A stretch of 64,000 nucleotides of DNA from positions 26,246 to 90,245 of the IMG/VR virus record IMGVR_UViG_3300043775_000927; one strand, given 5' to 3'. The position numbers and the translations under genes are program-made. Position 1 is the first letter of the stretch. Each line of letters starts with the position of its first letter. Below the pieces are notes generated by a model. It did not search any database, had not been told where the DNA came from, and saw only the letters and a program-made list of their open reading frames with translations. Source of the stretch: a virus. Below are positions 12,756 to 21,148 of the stretch, piece after piece.

Positions 12756-13517
12756 CTACGTTATAATTCTCATCTTGTCTTTAAGGATGATGTATTCTTT
12801 AACAAGAGCAGAACGAACAATATCTTTGGCTTCGAATTCTACTAGATCAAAAGATTTCATAGAGCGAACCACTCTCATGAAGTCGGTTAGACCGCTCTTC
12901 TCGTGTTCTCTTGTGAAGTCTGACTGTCTGAAGTCTCCGCAGAATACTACCTTACAGTTGTGACCAATACGAGTAATAACAGAATCCAACTCGTGAAGAG
13001 TAGCATTCTGCATCTCATCAACAACGACAATACAATCGTTGAGTGTAATGCCTCTGATAAAAGAAGTAGAGATAAACTCAACTACGTTTCTCTTCTTTAG
13101 ATACTCGTATGCATCACCTCTACCGAACAACTCGGTACAGATGGCATAGTAAGGCGCTTCATAAACTTTAGTCTTTTCTCTGTCACTACCAGGAAGGAAT
13201 CCCATATCTCTAGTAGGAACAACAGATCTTACAATAACAACTTTCTTATAGATACATTCTGGATCGCTGAGGATCTGTTTCAAAGAAAGGTATAATGCCA
13301 TAAAGGATTTACCAGTACCAGCAATACCATGTAGCATTAGATTTTTATCGTCATCAAAAGAATCAAATGCTAATTTCTGATTCTCTGTAAGAGGATGAAA
13401 ATGTTTTAGATTAAAATTTAATTTCTCTTGGTAATTTTCCTTTGGTTCTTTACCTTGTTGACGAAGAAGTCTTTTTTCTTTGCGAGTTAATCGACGTGTT
13501 CTTGTTTCTTCTTCCAT
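12756..13517 (-). CDS. phoH: PhoH-like ATPase
   Basis: 253 aa with Walker A GIAGTGKS (64-71) and Walker B IVVVDEMQN (164-172), plus the PhoH-typical RSVVPTRDMGFLPG segment. PhoH is common in T4-like and marine phages; its role (RNA metabolism or phosphate stress) is unsettled. The N-terminus is very basic. It is nine bases upstream of the LpxH-like gene, in the same direction. Confidence 0.88.
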   Translation of the reverse strand: MEEETRTRRLTRKEKRLLRQQGKEPKENYQEKLNFNLKHFHPLTENQKLAFDSFDDDKNLMLHGIAGTGKSFMALYLSLKQILSDPECIYKKVVIVRSVVPTRDMGFLPGSDREKTKVYEAPYYAICTELFGRGDAYEYLKKRNVVEFISTSFIRGITLNDCIVVVDEMQNATLHELDSVITRIGHNCKVVFCGDFRQSDFTREHEKSGLTDFMRVVRSMKSFDLVEFEAKDIVRSALVKEYIILKDKMRIIT

Positions 13518-13527
13518 TTTTCCTCTA

Positions 13528-13776
13528 CTAGAATGTGTTAATAGTGCTCCTCGAAATACCTTTTTGGTTTCCCTTCTTCATATGTTTAAGCAGATCACGG
13601 AAACCCTGATCGGGTTTACCCATGCCTCTGCCAGAATGGATCATAGGAGCGCCATTTACGAGTTGTGTTACATTTGGATTCTCTTCAAGGTAAACTTCAA
13701 GTGCACTGATGCTCATGAAGTCCTCATATTCTTCGCCAGTCTCATTATTTAAAAACTTATATGTAGGCATTAGCAA
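13528..13776 (-). CDS. small conserved phage protein (MPTYKF family), copy 1
   Basis: 82 aa (80 from the second Met, which starts the family motif MPTYKF). It shares with the gene at 14095 the start MP-[TI]-YK, a middle segment of the type E-x2-L-x2-NP-[NH]-V and NGAPM, then a Lys-rich tail. Proteins of this kind occur beside phoH in T4-like cyanophages and are loosely compared with FmdB regulators, but no zinc Cys are present. Function unknown. Confidence 0.7.
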   Translation of the reverse strand: MLMPTYKFLNNETGEEYEDFMSISALEVYLEENPNVTQLVNGAPMIHSGRGMGKPDQGFRDLLKHMKKGNQKGISRSTINTF

Positions 13777-14090
13777 ATACTCATTGTTGAGTTATTACAA
13801 GTAACCGTATATGGGGTAGTTGGAGGCGATACATTTGGACCATACCAAACAGGTGGCAAATTTATTCTATTTGGATATGGATTTTCTGGAGCAGAACTTG
13901 GATTAGGCTTCCAATCTTTAATGATTTCCTTTTGCCAATCAGGACCAAGTCCAGGATATGATGGAGTAACCTTATTAAAGACTGTTGCTAGATGATCTCT
14001 AATAGCTTTCCACTGCATATCGTTTGGTGGTGTGCCACTGTTTAATTCTGCAAAACCTTGCAGCCAATAACAAAACTGTAAAGGATCCAT
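13770..14090 (-). CDS. conserved hypothetical phage protein, 106 aa
   Basis: Start at 14090 (MDPLQF), preferred because AGGAAA lies upstream; an in-frame ATG at 14120 has no ribosome site. The N-terminus LQFCYWLQGFAEL is a helix I associate with a small protein common in T4-like phages. The C-terminal half is Pro- and Asn-rich. It overlaps the next gene by 7 nt. Confidence 0.7.
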   Translation of the reverse strand: MDPLQFCYWLQGFAELNSGTPPNDMQWKAIRDHLATVFNKVTPSYPGLGPDWQKEIIKDWKPNPSSAPENPYPNRINLPPVWYGPNVSPPTTPYTVTCNNSTMSIC

Positions 14091-14094
14091 TGAT

Positions 14095-14328
14095 TTAGTT
14101 TCCTGAATAACTTGTAGCATCTAGAACAGGTTTCTTTACTGAAGTAGAGTCCTTATACTTAGTCTTCATGGGAGTGTTCTTTCCCATGGTTCCAGTAACC
14201 ATAGGTGCTCCATTGATAAGAAGTTCGACATGAGGATGATCGGCTAACTTCTGTTCCATCTCAGAGATAGAAATTAGCTCTTCCCATTCTTCTTCAGTCT
14301 GCGTATTGCGTAGCTTATAGATAGGCAT
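14095..14328 (-). CDS. small conserved phage protein (MPIYKL), copy 2
   Basis: 77 aa paralogue of the product at 13528-13776: the same N-terminal MP-[TI]-YK, acidic helix and NGAPM segment, with a different Lys-rich end. The two copies flank the 106-aa gene. Function unknown. Confidence 0.7.
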   Translation of the reverse strand: MPIYKLRNTQTEEEWEELISISEMEQKLADHPHVELLINGAPMVTGTMGKNTPMKTKYKDSTSVKKPVLDATSYSGN

Positions 14329-14534
14329 TAGTCAGTTTCCTGATTCCAAATAAACTGGTAATCATCACCAGATTCATAATCTTCCTCGACAAGAGAAGAA
14401 ATATCTTTTGTCTTTAGCGCACGTTGTTCACGCTTTGCCTTGCGCTTGTTCTCACGTTCACGAGGATCATCATGATACTCGTCACGGTCTGAATAATCAT
14501 TCTTCTTGAACTTCTTTAATGCTGACTTACTCAT
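14328..14534 (-). CDS. small charged hypothetical protein, 68 aa
   Basis: Very rich in Lys, Arg, Asp and Glu, likely disordered, with a short acidic C-terminus. It overlaps both neighbours by a few bases (coupled start and stop). Nucleic-acid or protein contact is possible but not shown. Confidence 0.65.
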   Translation of the reverse strand: MSKSALKKFKKNDYSDRDEYHDDPRERENKRKAKREQRALKTKDISSLVEEDYESGDDYQFIWNQETD

Positions 14535-14950
14535 TCTGCGATTAATCCTGGTAGTGCTTCTTTAACATGTCCGATTGTAATGCCAGGGAATGGCATCTTC
14601 TTGTCCTTGATTGCGACTAGAAGTTTTGCATCGAGAGGATCTACACGTTCAAGCATTTCAATGAACATCATCTCTCGCTTATTCTGGTTGAGGTCTGGAT
14701 AGAAACCTTCTACGAAGTAACGTAGCTTTTCTGCTTCTCTGTGGAGCACATGCTGCTGATCAACTACTTCGGTTGGCTTATATGGAGGCTCGCCTTCTGG
14801 GAGAAGGAACTTAATAGATGGGTCAAACGCAGCTTGAAGAATAATTCTTAGTGCGAATGTATCATTAGCTTTTAGATTGTCTACTTTTTCTTGTGTCTTT
14901 TTTAGTTTAGATACACGATGTAAAAATTCATACATGCCGAGAACAGCCAT
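14531..14950 (-). CDS. conserved T4-like phage protein, 139 aa
   Basis: Start at 14950 because AAGGAG sits 7 nt upstream; a longer frame begins at 14971 without one. All-helical look with MYEFLHRVSKLK, FLLPEGEPPYKP and a C-terminal ITIGHVKEALPGL. I associate it with the DUF6433-type family next to RNase H in T4-like cyanophages. Function unknown. Confidence 0.72.
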   Translation of the reverse strand: MAVLGMYEFLHRVSKLKKTQEKVDNLKANDTFALRIILQAAFDPSIKFLLPEGEPPYKPTEVVDQQHVLHREAEKLRYFVEGFYPDLNQNKREMMFIEMLERVDPLDAKLLVAIKDKKMPFPGITIGHVKEALPGLIAE

Positions 14951-14960
14951 TATTTTCTCC

Positions 14961-15818
14961 TTAGAACTCACTCAAGTGGTCAGTTAGATTTTTTAGTTTG
15001 TTTGCGATAAAGTAATTTAGTAGTTTACTGCGATCACGTCCTTCTTGAGCATTGTATTGTTCCATAACTTTCTCACGAATAGTATCTGGGGTAAAACTGA
15101 GATCAATAAGGTTAGCATTACGAGAATAATTTCGGGCAAGAGTAGTATCCATTTCTTCTAGGTCTGTGCCCATAATCTTTTCTAGCTTCTTTGCTGTCAG
15201 GGGTCGCTGGCGATCACCCACAACAAAAACATTATCAGGAGAAAGAACATTAGGAATACCATCTCCTGCATCTCCCTTTAGAATATGTTCGTGTAGATAT
15301 CGTTCTGGATCATCATGTTTAATCCACTTCTTACGGGTGGGGTCATACTGTTCTACGTTGGCATAAACATGCAACTGAATGAAGTCCTTGTCACCAGAAA
15401 GAATTAGAATCTTCTCGCCAGTATTTAGTTCTGTACCGAATTTAGAGACAAGAGTTGCGATAATATCGTCAGCCTCTGCGGACTCTACATCAAGAACTCG
15501 GTAGGGGAAATACTCTTTTAGCTCTGCACGAATCTTATTCATGCATTCGAAAATGCTCTTCCAATTAAGCTCAGAAGCCTCAATATTCTTTTTACGATTA
15601 GCTTTATAGTAAGGGAAGCGCTGCTTACGCCAGTAGTTGGTATTGTCGCAAGCGATAACCATCTCGCCATATTCGTCGCCGAACTTTACCTTATAAGAAC
15701 GGAGAGAGTTTAAGATCATATGGCGAACCATATTTTCTTCTACTTGAGCATTGGTATGATTACCAAGCTGCATGAGTAGATTGGATAACATAACCTGATT
15801 CAAGTCAACAATAATCAC
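14961..15818 (-). CDS. rnh: RNase H / 5'-3' FEN-type exonuclease (T4 Rnh type)
   Basis: 285 aa. FEN-family acidic residues: D5 (MIIVDLN), CDNTNYWRK, SAEADDIIA, LSGDKDF and GDAGDGIPN. In T4 this enzyme removes RNA primers from lagging-strand fragments. It starts eight bases downstream of the hypothetical gene at 15826 and is the replication gene of this block. Confidence 0.88.
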   Translation of the reverse strand: MIIVDLNQVMLSNLLMQLGNHTNAQVEENMVRHMILNSLRSYKVKFGDEYGEMVIACDNTNYWRKQRFPYYKANRKKNIEASELNWKSIFECMNKIRAELKEYFPYRVLDVESAEADDIIATLVSKFGTELNTGEKILILSGDKDFIQLHVYANVEQYDPTRKKWIKHDDPERYLHEHILKGDAGDGIPNVLSPDNVFVVGDRQRPLTAKKLEKIMGTDLEEMDTTLARNYSRNANLIDLSFTPDTIREKVMEQYNAQEGRDRSKLLNYFIANKLKNLTDHLSEF

Positions 15819-15825
15819 AAATCAC

Positions 15826-16227
15826 CTATTCGGTTTCAGTTTCTGTTTCTTCTGGTTCAGTTAGATCTAATTCTAGATAATCCACAATCTTATAAGAACC
15901 TTCTTCGGTTAATTTATCTTCGAAGATATTCTCGATGATTGTTTGGAACGGATGGTAGATACCATAATACTTACACATAACTGCTCTTAATGCTTCAACA
16001 ATAAAAGCGCCATCCCTTACATCCTCGTCTTCATCGTCGGTCATTCCAAAACCTGCGATGTCTAACTGGTTGAAAAGGATTGGCGCCATATTAAGAATTG
16101 TCTCTTGAATGTGATAATGTTTCATCATCTCGAGATTGTTATGAATATGTTCTACAGTCTCCGCTGCCATAACAATCTTCTTGTTAGACTTTGGAAAAGA
16201 TATAACGTTGTTCGAACTATCAGACAA
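15826..16227 (-). CDS. hypothetical protein, up to 133 aa
   Basis: Acidic, mostly helical, with a Glu/Thr repeat at the C-terminus. The predicted promoter start site (about 16224) lies at or just inside the first codon. The true start may therefore be the Met at 16170 (MAAETVEHIH), or the mRNA may be leaderless. Function unknown. Confidence 0.65.
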   Translation of the reverse strand: MSDSSNNVISFPKSNKKIVMAAETVEHIHNNLEMMKHYHIQETILNMAPILFNQLDIAGFGMTDDEDEDVRDGAFIVEALRAVMCKYYGIYHPFQTIIENIFEDKLTEEGSYKIVDYLELDLTEPEETETETE

Positions 16228-16230
16228 ATT

Positions 16231-16259
16231 ATAATACCTTATCTTGACTAAAATGTCAA
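16231..16259 (-). promoter_or_regulatory. sigma70-type promoter
   Basis: On the minus strand TTGACA (16259-16254), 17-nt spacer, TATTAT (16236-16231). It separates the heptose cluster from the genes at 15.8 kb and below. Confidence 0.8.
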
Positions 16260-16268
16260 CAGTATTTA

Positions 16269-17258
16269 TTAATTAGTATAGACCATATGAGATCCAGACC
16301 CGTAGAACTCGAAGTCATAGATCCTACAATCTTTGTGTTTGGTAGAGATCGCTCCCTCAACCTTTGTTCTACTTTTTTCTGGAACGTAGAAGATAAAGAA
16401 TCCTCCACCACCAGCACCGAGTAGCTTACCACCAAGAGCGCCTGCATCTATAGCTGTCTGATAGATCTCGTCGAAATAGTCCTGCGTAATTTCTTCACAG
16501 ACACCCTTCTTATCAATCCAAGACTCGTGTAACAGTCTACCGAAGTCATCGATCTTTCCCTTGTGGATTAAGTTCAATGCTTCGAATGCTTTATCCTTTG
16601 ATCGTTTAACCTTGTTGAACTTATCTGCATCTAGCATCGCCTTCTGTTGCTTCTGTAGAATGTTATTAGCATTTCTACTTCTGCCAGAATAAACAAGCAT
16701 TAGATTCTTTTCAAGAGCCATTACATTAGGATTGGTTAGTCTAAGTTCTTCAACTTCTACTTCACCATTCTTACGGAAACGGAATAGATTAAACCCACCC
16801 CAAGCTGCAGCGTACTGATCCTGCTTACCAACAGGATAGCCACACCTTTCCATTTCTATCTGACATGCAATGTCGGCAACATATTTACGTGTGCTGTTAT
16901 CGTATTTTGTGGTAGATAATGCTTTAACAAGACCCACTGTAAAAGCAGAAGAGCTACCAAGGCCAGAACCCTTAGTAACAATATCAGATATTGAAGCAAC
17001 GGTCATCTCCTTTTTGATGTCATAATACTTCAAAGTCTCACGAGTGATTGCATGCTGCATCTGTTCGATATCATGTTGCTCTTCAACGTCATCATACATA
17101 CAACGCACTCCCATATGTGGAACCTTATGAGCAAATACGTAAATGAATTTGTTGATGGTGACGGAGAGAGCAGCGCCGTCCTCCTGTTCATAGAAGGACG
17201 GCATATCACTTCCTCCACTAAAGAACGATACACGTAGCGGAGTCTTTGTTAGAATCAT
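16269..17258 (-). CDS. GHMP kinase, HddA-like heptose 7-phosphate kinase
   Basis: 329 aa from the ATG at 17258, the first Met of the conserved ILTKTPLRVSFFSGGSDMP. ATP loop GSGLGSSSA (97-105) and a C-terminal GGKLLGAGGGGFF motif. It is closest to D-glycero-D-manno-heptose 7-phosphate kinases, which act after GmhA and before GmhB; both partners lie in the same operon. A fucokinase or galactokinase role is less likely because of that context. Confidence 0.8.
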   Translation of the reverse strand: MILTKTPLRVSFFSGGSDMPSFYEQEDGAALSVTINKFIYVFAHKVPHMGVRCMYDDVEEQHDIEQMQHAITRETLKYYDIKKEMTVASISDIVTKGSGLGSSSAFTVGLVKALSTTKYDNSTRKYVADIACQIEMERCGYPVGKQDQYAAAWGGFNLFRFRKNGEVEVEELRLTNPNVMALEKNLMLVYSGRSRNANNILQKQQKAMLDADKFNKVKRSKDKAFEALNLIHKGKIDDFGRLLHESWIDKKGVCEEITQDYFDEIYQTAIDAGALGGKLLGAGGGGFFIFYVPEKSRTKVEGAISTKHKDCRIYDFEFYGSGSHMVYTN

Positions 17259-17262
17259 TTCA

Positions 17263-18264
17263 TTATGCCTTGTAAGTAAACATTTCCTTTGGAAACTTTC
17301 TTGATTCCTCGTCGGGATAATGAGCAAGTAGCTTTTCTAGATTTGCTTGCCAACGAGTCTTAACATAATCGATATTGTAACGGCTGTCAACAAAGATTTT
17401 GTTAAAGCGAATCATCTTGTCGTGGTTCTTTGTTCTAACAAAATCAATAGCAGCGTTTAGATTACCAGCAAAGGCAGCTGCATGATTATTAATGTTAGTA
17501 AGATCACCCTGGAACATTACGTTTAACCCACCGGAAGATTCCGGTAGAGCGCCAAGATTAGGATGAACACAAACCAAACCAGCGGACATAGCTTCGAGCA
17601 TGGCTCGGCAGGATGTCTCTGTCCAAATAGAGGGGTAAGCGAAGATATGAGACTTGTTAAGGTGCTCTTTGAGTTGTTCATTCGGAACGAATCCATGATA
17701 TGTCATTTGTGGATGATTACGAATCTCGTCGTACAACGGTTCGAACTGCTTGTCAGCATCATCCCAACCATAAATCTTAAACGAAGAGAATACATCAAGG
17801 TGAATATCTGGATGCTTCTCTGCTAGCTCCTTGAATACATGAACAAGAATATCAAGACCACGTTGTGGAGTTGATGTGTATACTAAACGAATCTTGTCGT
17901 CTGGCTTATCAAAACAAGTTTCAGGAGCAGGAACAATACCTGATTCTAGAATTAGAGAATTCTGATCATAAGGTAGTCCATGCACTAACTGATAGCGTTG
18001 ATACTGCCAGTTAGAAATAAAGATAAACTTATGAAACTTAGAACGCCAATTAGCGTCACGGAACTTAGCAGACTCTGGATCTTCTGGAAGATCATGACAC
18101 CAGAATAAACGAATCTTGCTTTCGTCTAGATCACGAGGACGTGAACAGATAATCTGGAAATTCTCGAGCAAATCTTCTGGTAGAATCTCTGCCAACTTAC
18201 GCTTGGCAATCTCTGTACCACCAAACGCCTTTTCGGAAATTTCGTTTTCTTCAAACCCCTTCAT
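17263..18264 (-). CDS. GT4-type glycosyltransferase
   Basis: 333 aa. GT-B enzyme with FGGTEIAKRKL near the N-terminus, VYTSTPQRGLDIL starting the second domain, and SIWTETSCRAMLEAMSAGLV with the E-x7-E-like donor site. It lies four bases upstream of the kinase and abuts transaldolase (one-base overlap). It would add a sugar, perhaps the heptose made by this cluster, to a glycan or other acceptor. Confidence 0.82.
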   Translation of the reverse strand: MKGFEENEISEKAFGGTEIAKRKLAEILPEDLLENFQIICSRPRDLDESKIRLFWCHDLPEDPESAKFRDANWRSKFHKFIFISNWQYQRYQLVHGLPYDQNSLILESGIVPAPETCFDKPDDKIRLVYTSTPQRGLDILVHVFKELAEKHPDIHLDVFSSFKIYGWDDADKQFEPLYDEIRNHPQMTYHGFVPNEQLKEHLNKSHIFAYPSIWTETSCRAMLEAMSAGLVCVHPNLGALPESSGGLNVMFQGDLTNINNHAAAFAGNLNAAIDFVRTKNHDKMIRFNKIFVDSRYNIDYVKTRWQANLEKLLAHYPDEESRKFPKEMFTYKA

Positions 18265-19004
18265 TATACTTCAATCCTATATCCAGATGCAACAGCATCA
18301 TTATAAAACATTTCAACAGTTTCCTGAGAAAACTTTGTTAGATCTTTACCTTGTAGGTTTAACTTCTTGATCTGATCATGAAGCATGGTAATGATATCAC
18401 AACCAGCAGCTTCTGCCATCTGCAGATGATAGATTTCTCTACAAGAAGCCCAAAGGAACTTAATCTTATCGAACTCTGCTGGCTTGTTGTTTGATTCACC
18501 AATACACTGCTTAGTCCAAGTAATAGGATTGCGTAGAGTATCAGCAACACGGCCAGAGAAAATAGAGATAATAACGGGAACATCTGGGTTAGTAATGTTC
18601 TCTATAATATTGTGAGTTTGGTTAGGAGTAAAGACCGCAGTAACGTTTACCTTTACGCCTTCTTCGTTAAGCAATCTAATTAAACCATAATTTGGTTCGC
18701 CCTTTGTATTCATAACTGGAATCTTTACGAACACATCGTAGTTACATTCTGCTCCCCACGAAGCAATCTTTTTTGCCTGTAGATACATATTATTTGTATC
18801 GTCAGCGAATACTTCAAGAGAGATATTAGTTCCTGGGCGCTTTTCAGCAAGAGAACGAATTGTATTCTTTGCGAATAATTCATAGTCTGTAATACCAGCT
18901 TGCTTCATTAGTGTTGGGTTAGTAGTAAATCCTGTAACTCTTGGATTCTCAGCAGCCTTCATAATACCATCAAAGTCTGCACCGTCTGCATAAATCTCAA
19001 TCAT
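18264..19004 (-). CDS. transaldolase (TalC-like)
   Basis: 246 aa TIM-barrel transaldolase: GFTTNPTLM (25-33), catalytic Lys in VFVKIPV (K94), and ISIFSGRVAD. Cyanophages carry a similar enzyme for pentose-phosphate flux. Here it adjoins heptose genes and could raise sedoheptulose 7-phosphate, the substrate of GmhA. It overlaps the phosphatase gene by 4 nt (ATGA). Confidence 0.87.
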   Translation of the reverse strand: MIEIYADGADFDGIMKAAENPRVTGFTTNPTLMKQAGITDYELFAKNTIRSLAEKRPGTNISLEVFADDTNNMYLQAKKIASWGAECNYDVFVKIPVMNTKGEPNYGLIRLLNEEGVKVNVTAVFTPNQTHNIIENITNPDVPVIISIFSGRVADTLRNPITWTKQCIGESNNKPAEFDKIKFLWASCREIYHLQMAEAAGCDIITMLHDQIKKLNLQGKDLTKFSQETVEMFYNDAVASGYRIEV

Positions 19005-19543
19005 TGTCCACCTACATTTTGTTGAATAATTGTTACTGCTTCAAGAAGGTTTTTGGCATAGAAATCTGGAGTAATATGCAAATATTCTTGAGGCGCATTG
19101 TATATATCACCAAGGTATATAGTCTTGACGCCAGCACGATTTCCTGCAACAACGTCACGCCATGTATCACCAATCATCCAGCTACGTTCCTTACTTACCA
19201 TCCATTCTTTGATGATCTTATTCAACATACCAGGATTAGGTTTATACTCTTCAGTACCACGTGTTCTTGCTGCCTGAATTGTATCAACCTTTAAGTCGTT
19301 CTTTAAACAATCATGAATGACATTCATAGTTTCTTCGGTTGTGTATCCATCATCAACGTCTGGCTGATTGGTCACAACGTGTAGAGAAAATCCAAGAGAT
19401 CTCAATCCCTTAATTGCTTCCTCTACACCATTGATGTAATTGAACTCAGAGAAATACCAAGGACAAACGTGCTTTGGATTATCTCTACCATGGACTAGCT
19501 CGTTGAGCGTGCCATCACGATCAAGGAATACTGCTTTTACCAT
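19001..19543 (-). CDS. HAD phosphatase, GmhB-like
   Basis: 180 aa. HAD motif I FLDRDGTLNE (D8, D10), motif II TNQPDV, Lys in EEYKPNPG and motif IV MIGDTWRDV. GmhB removes the 7-phosphate of heptose 1,7-bisphosphate. The four-residue zinc site of typical GmhB is not evident, so it may be a related HisB/GmhB-type enzyme. It overlaps the isomerase gene by 7 nt. Confidence 0.78.
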   Translation of the reverse strand: MVKAVFLDRDGTLNELVHGRDNPKHVCPWYFSEFNYINGVEEAIKGLRSLGFSLHVVTNQPDVDDGYTTEETMNVIHDCLKNDLKVDTIQAARTRGTEEYKPNPGMLNKIIKEWMVSKERSWMIGDTWRDVVAGNRAGVKTIYLGDIYNAPQEYLHITPDFYAKNLLEAVTIIQQNVGGQ

Positions 19544-20121
19544 TTGGTTTTGTTCTTCTGTAGGACAGGATTAGAAACTAAGCAATGCCAGACTACGCCC
19601 TGGAATGCTTCGGAGTGAGGAGTAACTCTATCAGGAGATAGTTGCGGGACAACTACAACAATGTCACCATTCTTAGCAGCATAACCATCTTTCTTACCAA
19701 CAATACCGAATACCTTCGCACCGTATTCTTTTGCTAGATCAATGGCATTAACTAGACCAACTGATACATTCTTCTCTTTATTACCACCGCCTACTGATAA
19801 GACGAACAGCGCATCACGTGAAGAAAAATTGCTGACTTTGAGGTATTCTGTAAAGATGGTGTCGAAGCCCTCATCGTTAGTCCTTGCGGTAAGTTCCGAC
19901 ACGTTGTCTGTTGGAGAGTATGATTCGATTCCGCATAGTTTACGTAGATCATTAACCATATGGGAAGCGTTGCCAGCGCTACCACCAACGCCAAGAACAA
20001 ACACACGACCAGCATGCGCACCGACATCTGCAACAGCTTTAGCCAGCTTATCAATTTTGTTCTTATCGATTGCATTTGCGATGTCTACTACTTCGTTAAA
20101 ATATTGATCACTAAATGTCAT
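19537..20121 (-). CDS. SIS-domain isomerase, GmhA-like
   Basis: 194 aa with GVGGSAGNASHM (44-55) and VLSVGGGNKEKNV, the SIS-fold phosphosugar site; a His in the C-terminal helix (HSEAFQG region) fits GmhA. GmhA converts sedoheptulose 7-phosphate to heptose 7-phosphate, matching the neighbouring transaldolase, kinase and phosphatase. Confidence 0.82.
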   Translation of the reverse strand: MTFSDQYFNEVVDIANAIDKNKIDKLAKAVADVGAHAGRVFVLGVGGSAGNASHMVNDLRKLCGIESYSPTDNVSELTARTNDEGFDTIFTEYLKVSNFSSRDALFVLSVGGGNKEKNVSVGLVNAIDLAKEYGAKVFGIVGKKDGYAAKNGDIVVVVPQLSPDRVTPHSEAFQGVVWHCLVSNPVLQKNKTKW

Positions 20122-20127
20122 TATGCC

Positions 20128-20682
20128 TCACTTATAAATTCTAAACGCCACGCTTTCTGCATGAGCTCTACCGAGCACTTCATACTTATACTTAGTCTTT
20201 TCTAAGAATTCATTCCATGCTTTCCATTCATGATGCTGATAATTATTATATATGATAAATTCGTCAAAGACAATAACAGAACCATCTTGGAACTTCTTTT
20301 CGAACTTATCAAGAACATATTTTGCAGAAGAATAGATATCGCAATCAACATGCATGAATGCAACTTTTTCTTCTTTGTGTTGTTTGATAAATCCTGGAAC
20401 AGTTTTCTTGAATAGACCTTCTACGATTACTACATTCTCTGGTAGGTCTGATGGTTTCTCACAAGAAAAATGCCCAGCGTTGTAACCGTTAGTCCAATCT
20501 TCTGGCAAACCTTGGAACCAATCAAATCCATACACAGTTCTGTCTGGTAATGTTGATGCAATTCTTTTGATAGTTCCGCCTGTAGCTACACCAAACTCTA
20601 GAACCAAACCATCAAGGTTCTGAGCTTGTTGTGCGAAATATTCAAGATGGATTATTGGAGCGTTTAGACAACTCTCTAGCAT
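20128..20682 (-). CDS. SAM-dependent methyltransferase, TylF/MycF-like
   Basis: 184 aa class I methyltransferase: LVLEFGVATGGT (SAM loop), TVYGFDWFQGLPEDW, AFMHVDCDIYSS (metal and SAM site) and VIVFDEF. TylF-type enzymes O-methylate sugars. It overlaps the nucleotidylyltransferase gene by 41 nt, so the two are coupled. Confidence 0.8.
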   Translation of the reverse strand: MLESCLNAPIIHLEYFAQQAQNLDGLVLEFGVATGGTIKRIASTLPDRTVYGFDWFQGLPEDWTNGYNAGHFSCEKPSDLPENVVIVEGLFKKTVPGFIKQHKEEKVAFMHVDCDIYSSAKYVLDKFEKKFQDGSVIVFDEFIIYNNYQHHEWKAWNEFLEKTKYKYEVLGRAHAESVAFRIYK

Positions 20683-21148
20683 ATACTTTGCCTCTTAAAT
20701 TTGATGAAGAATAATAGTGTTTGCGATCAATATATACGACTTCAATCTCTCGCTGTCTGCAGACATCAGCGGCATATACGAATTGTCCCTTATATTCTTC
20801 GCCAAGGAATCTCTTTTTAACGTCCAGGATACTTAGCATATTTGCTAAATCCTCTTCTGTGTCGTAGGGAATGATCTGGTCTACGAACCGACAAGCAGAT
20901 AACTGCGCATATCTTTCAAAAAGAGATTGAACTGGCTTGTTCTTTGTATCTGGACGGTCGATCGTTGGGTCAGACTGCAACCCAACGATTAGATGATCAC
21001 ACTGCGCTCGACATACCTCGAGCATTGTAACATGGCCAGCATGCATCAGATCAAACGTTCCGAATGTAATACCATTATTAGGACGCCACTTTTCTGCATG
21101 GTTATAACAAGGTTCTGCCATAGGATAAGTTGAACGAACGTTAAGCAT
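20642..21148 (-). CDS. cytidylyltransferase-like sugar-phosphate nucleotidylyltransferase
   Basis: 168 aa. The HxGH motif (H36, H39) in GTFDLMHAGH, then LFERYAQ and a C-terminal YSSSNLRGK corresponding to the ISTSxxR site. It resembles the C-terminal domain of HldE (ADP-heptose) and glycerol-3-phosphate cytidylyltransferase. With the other genes it would activate heptose 1-phosphate to a nucleotide sugar. Which nucleotide is used cannot be told. Confidence 0.8.
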   Translation of the reverse strand: MLNVRSTYPMAEPCYNHAEKWRPNNGITFGTFDLMHAGHVTMLEVCRAQCDHLIVGLQSDPTIDRPDTKNKPVQSLFERYAQLSACRFVDQIIPYDTEEDLANMLSILDVKKRFLGEEYKGQFVYAADVCRQREIEVVYIDRKHYYSSSNLRGKVYARELSKRSNNPS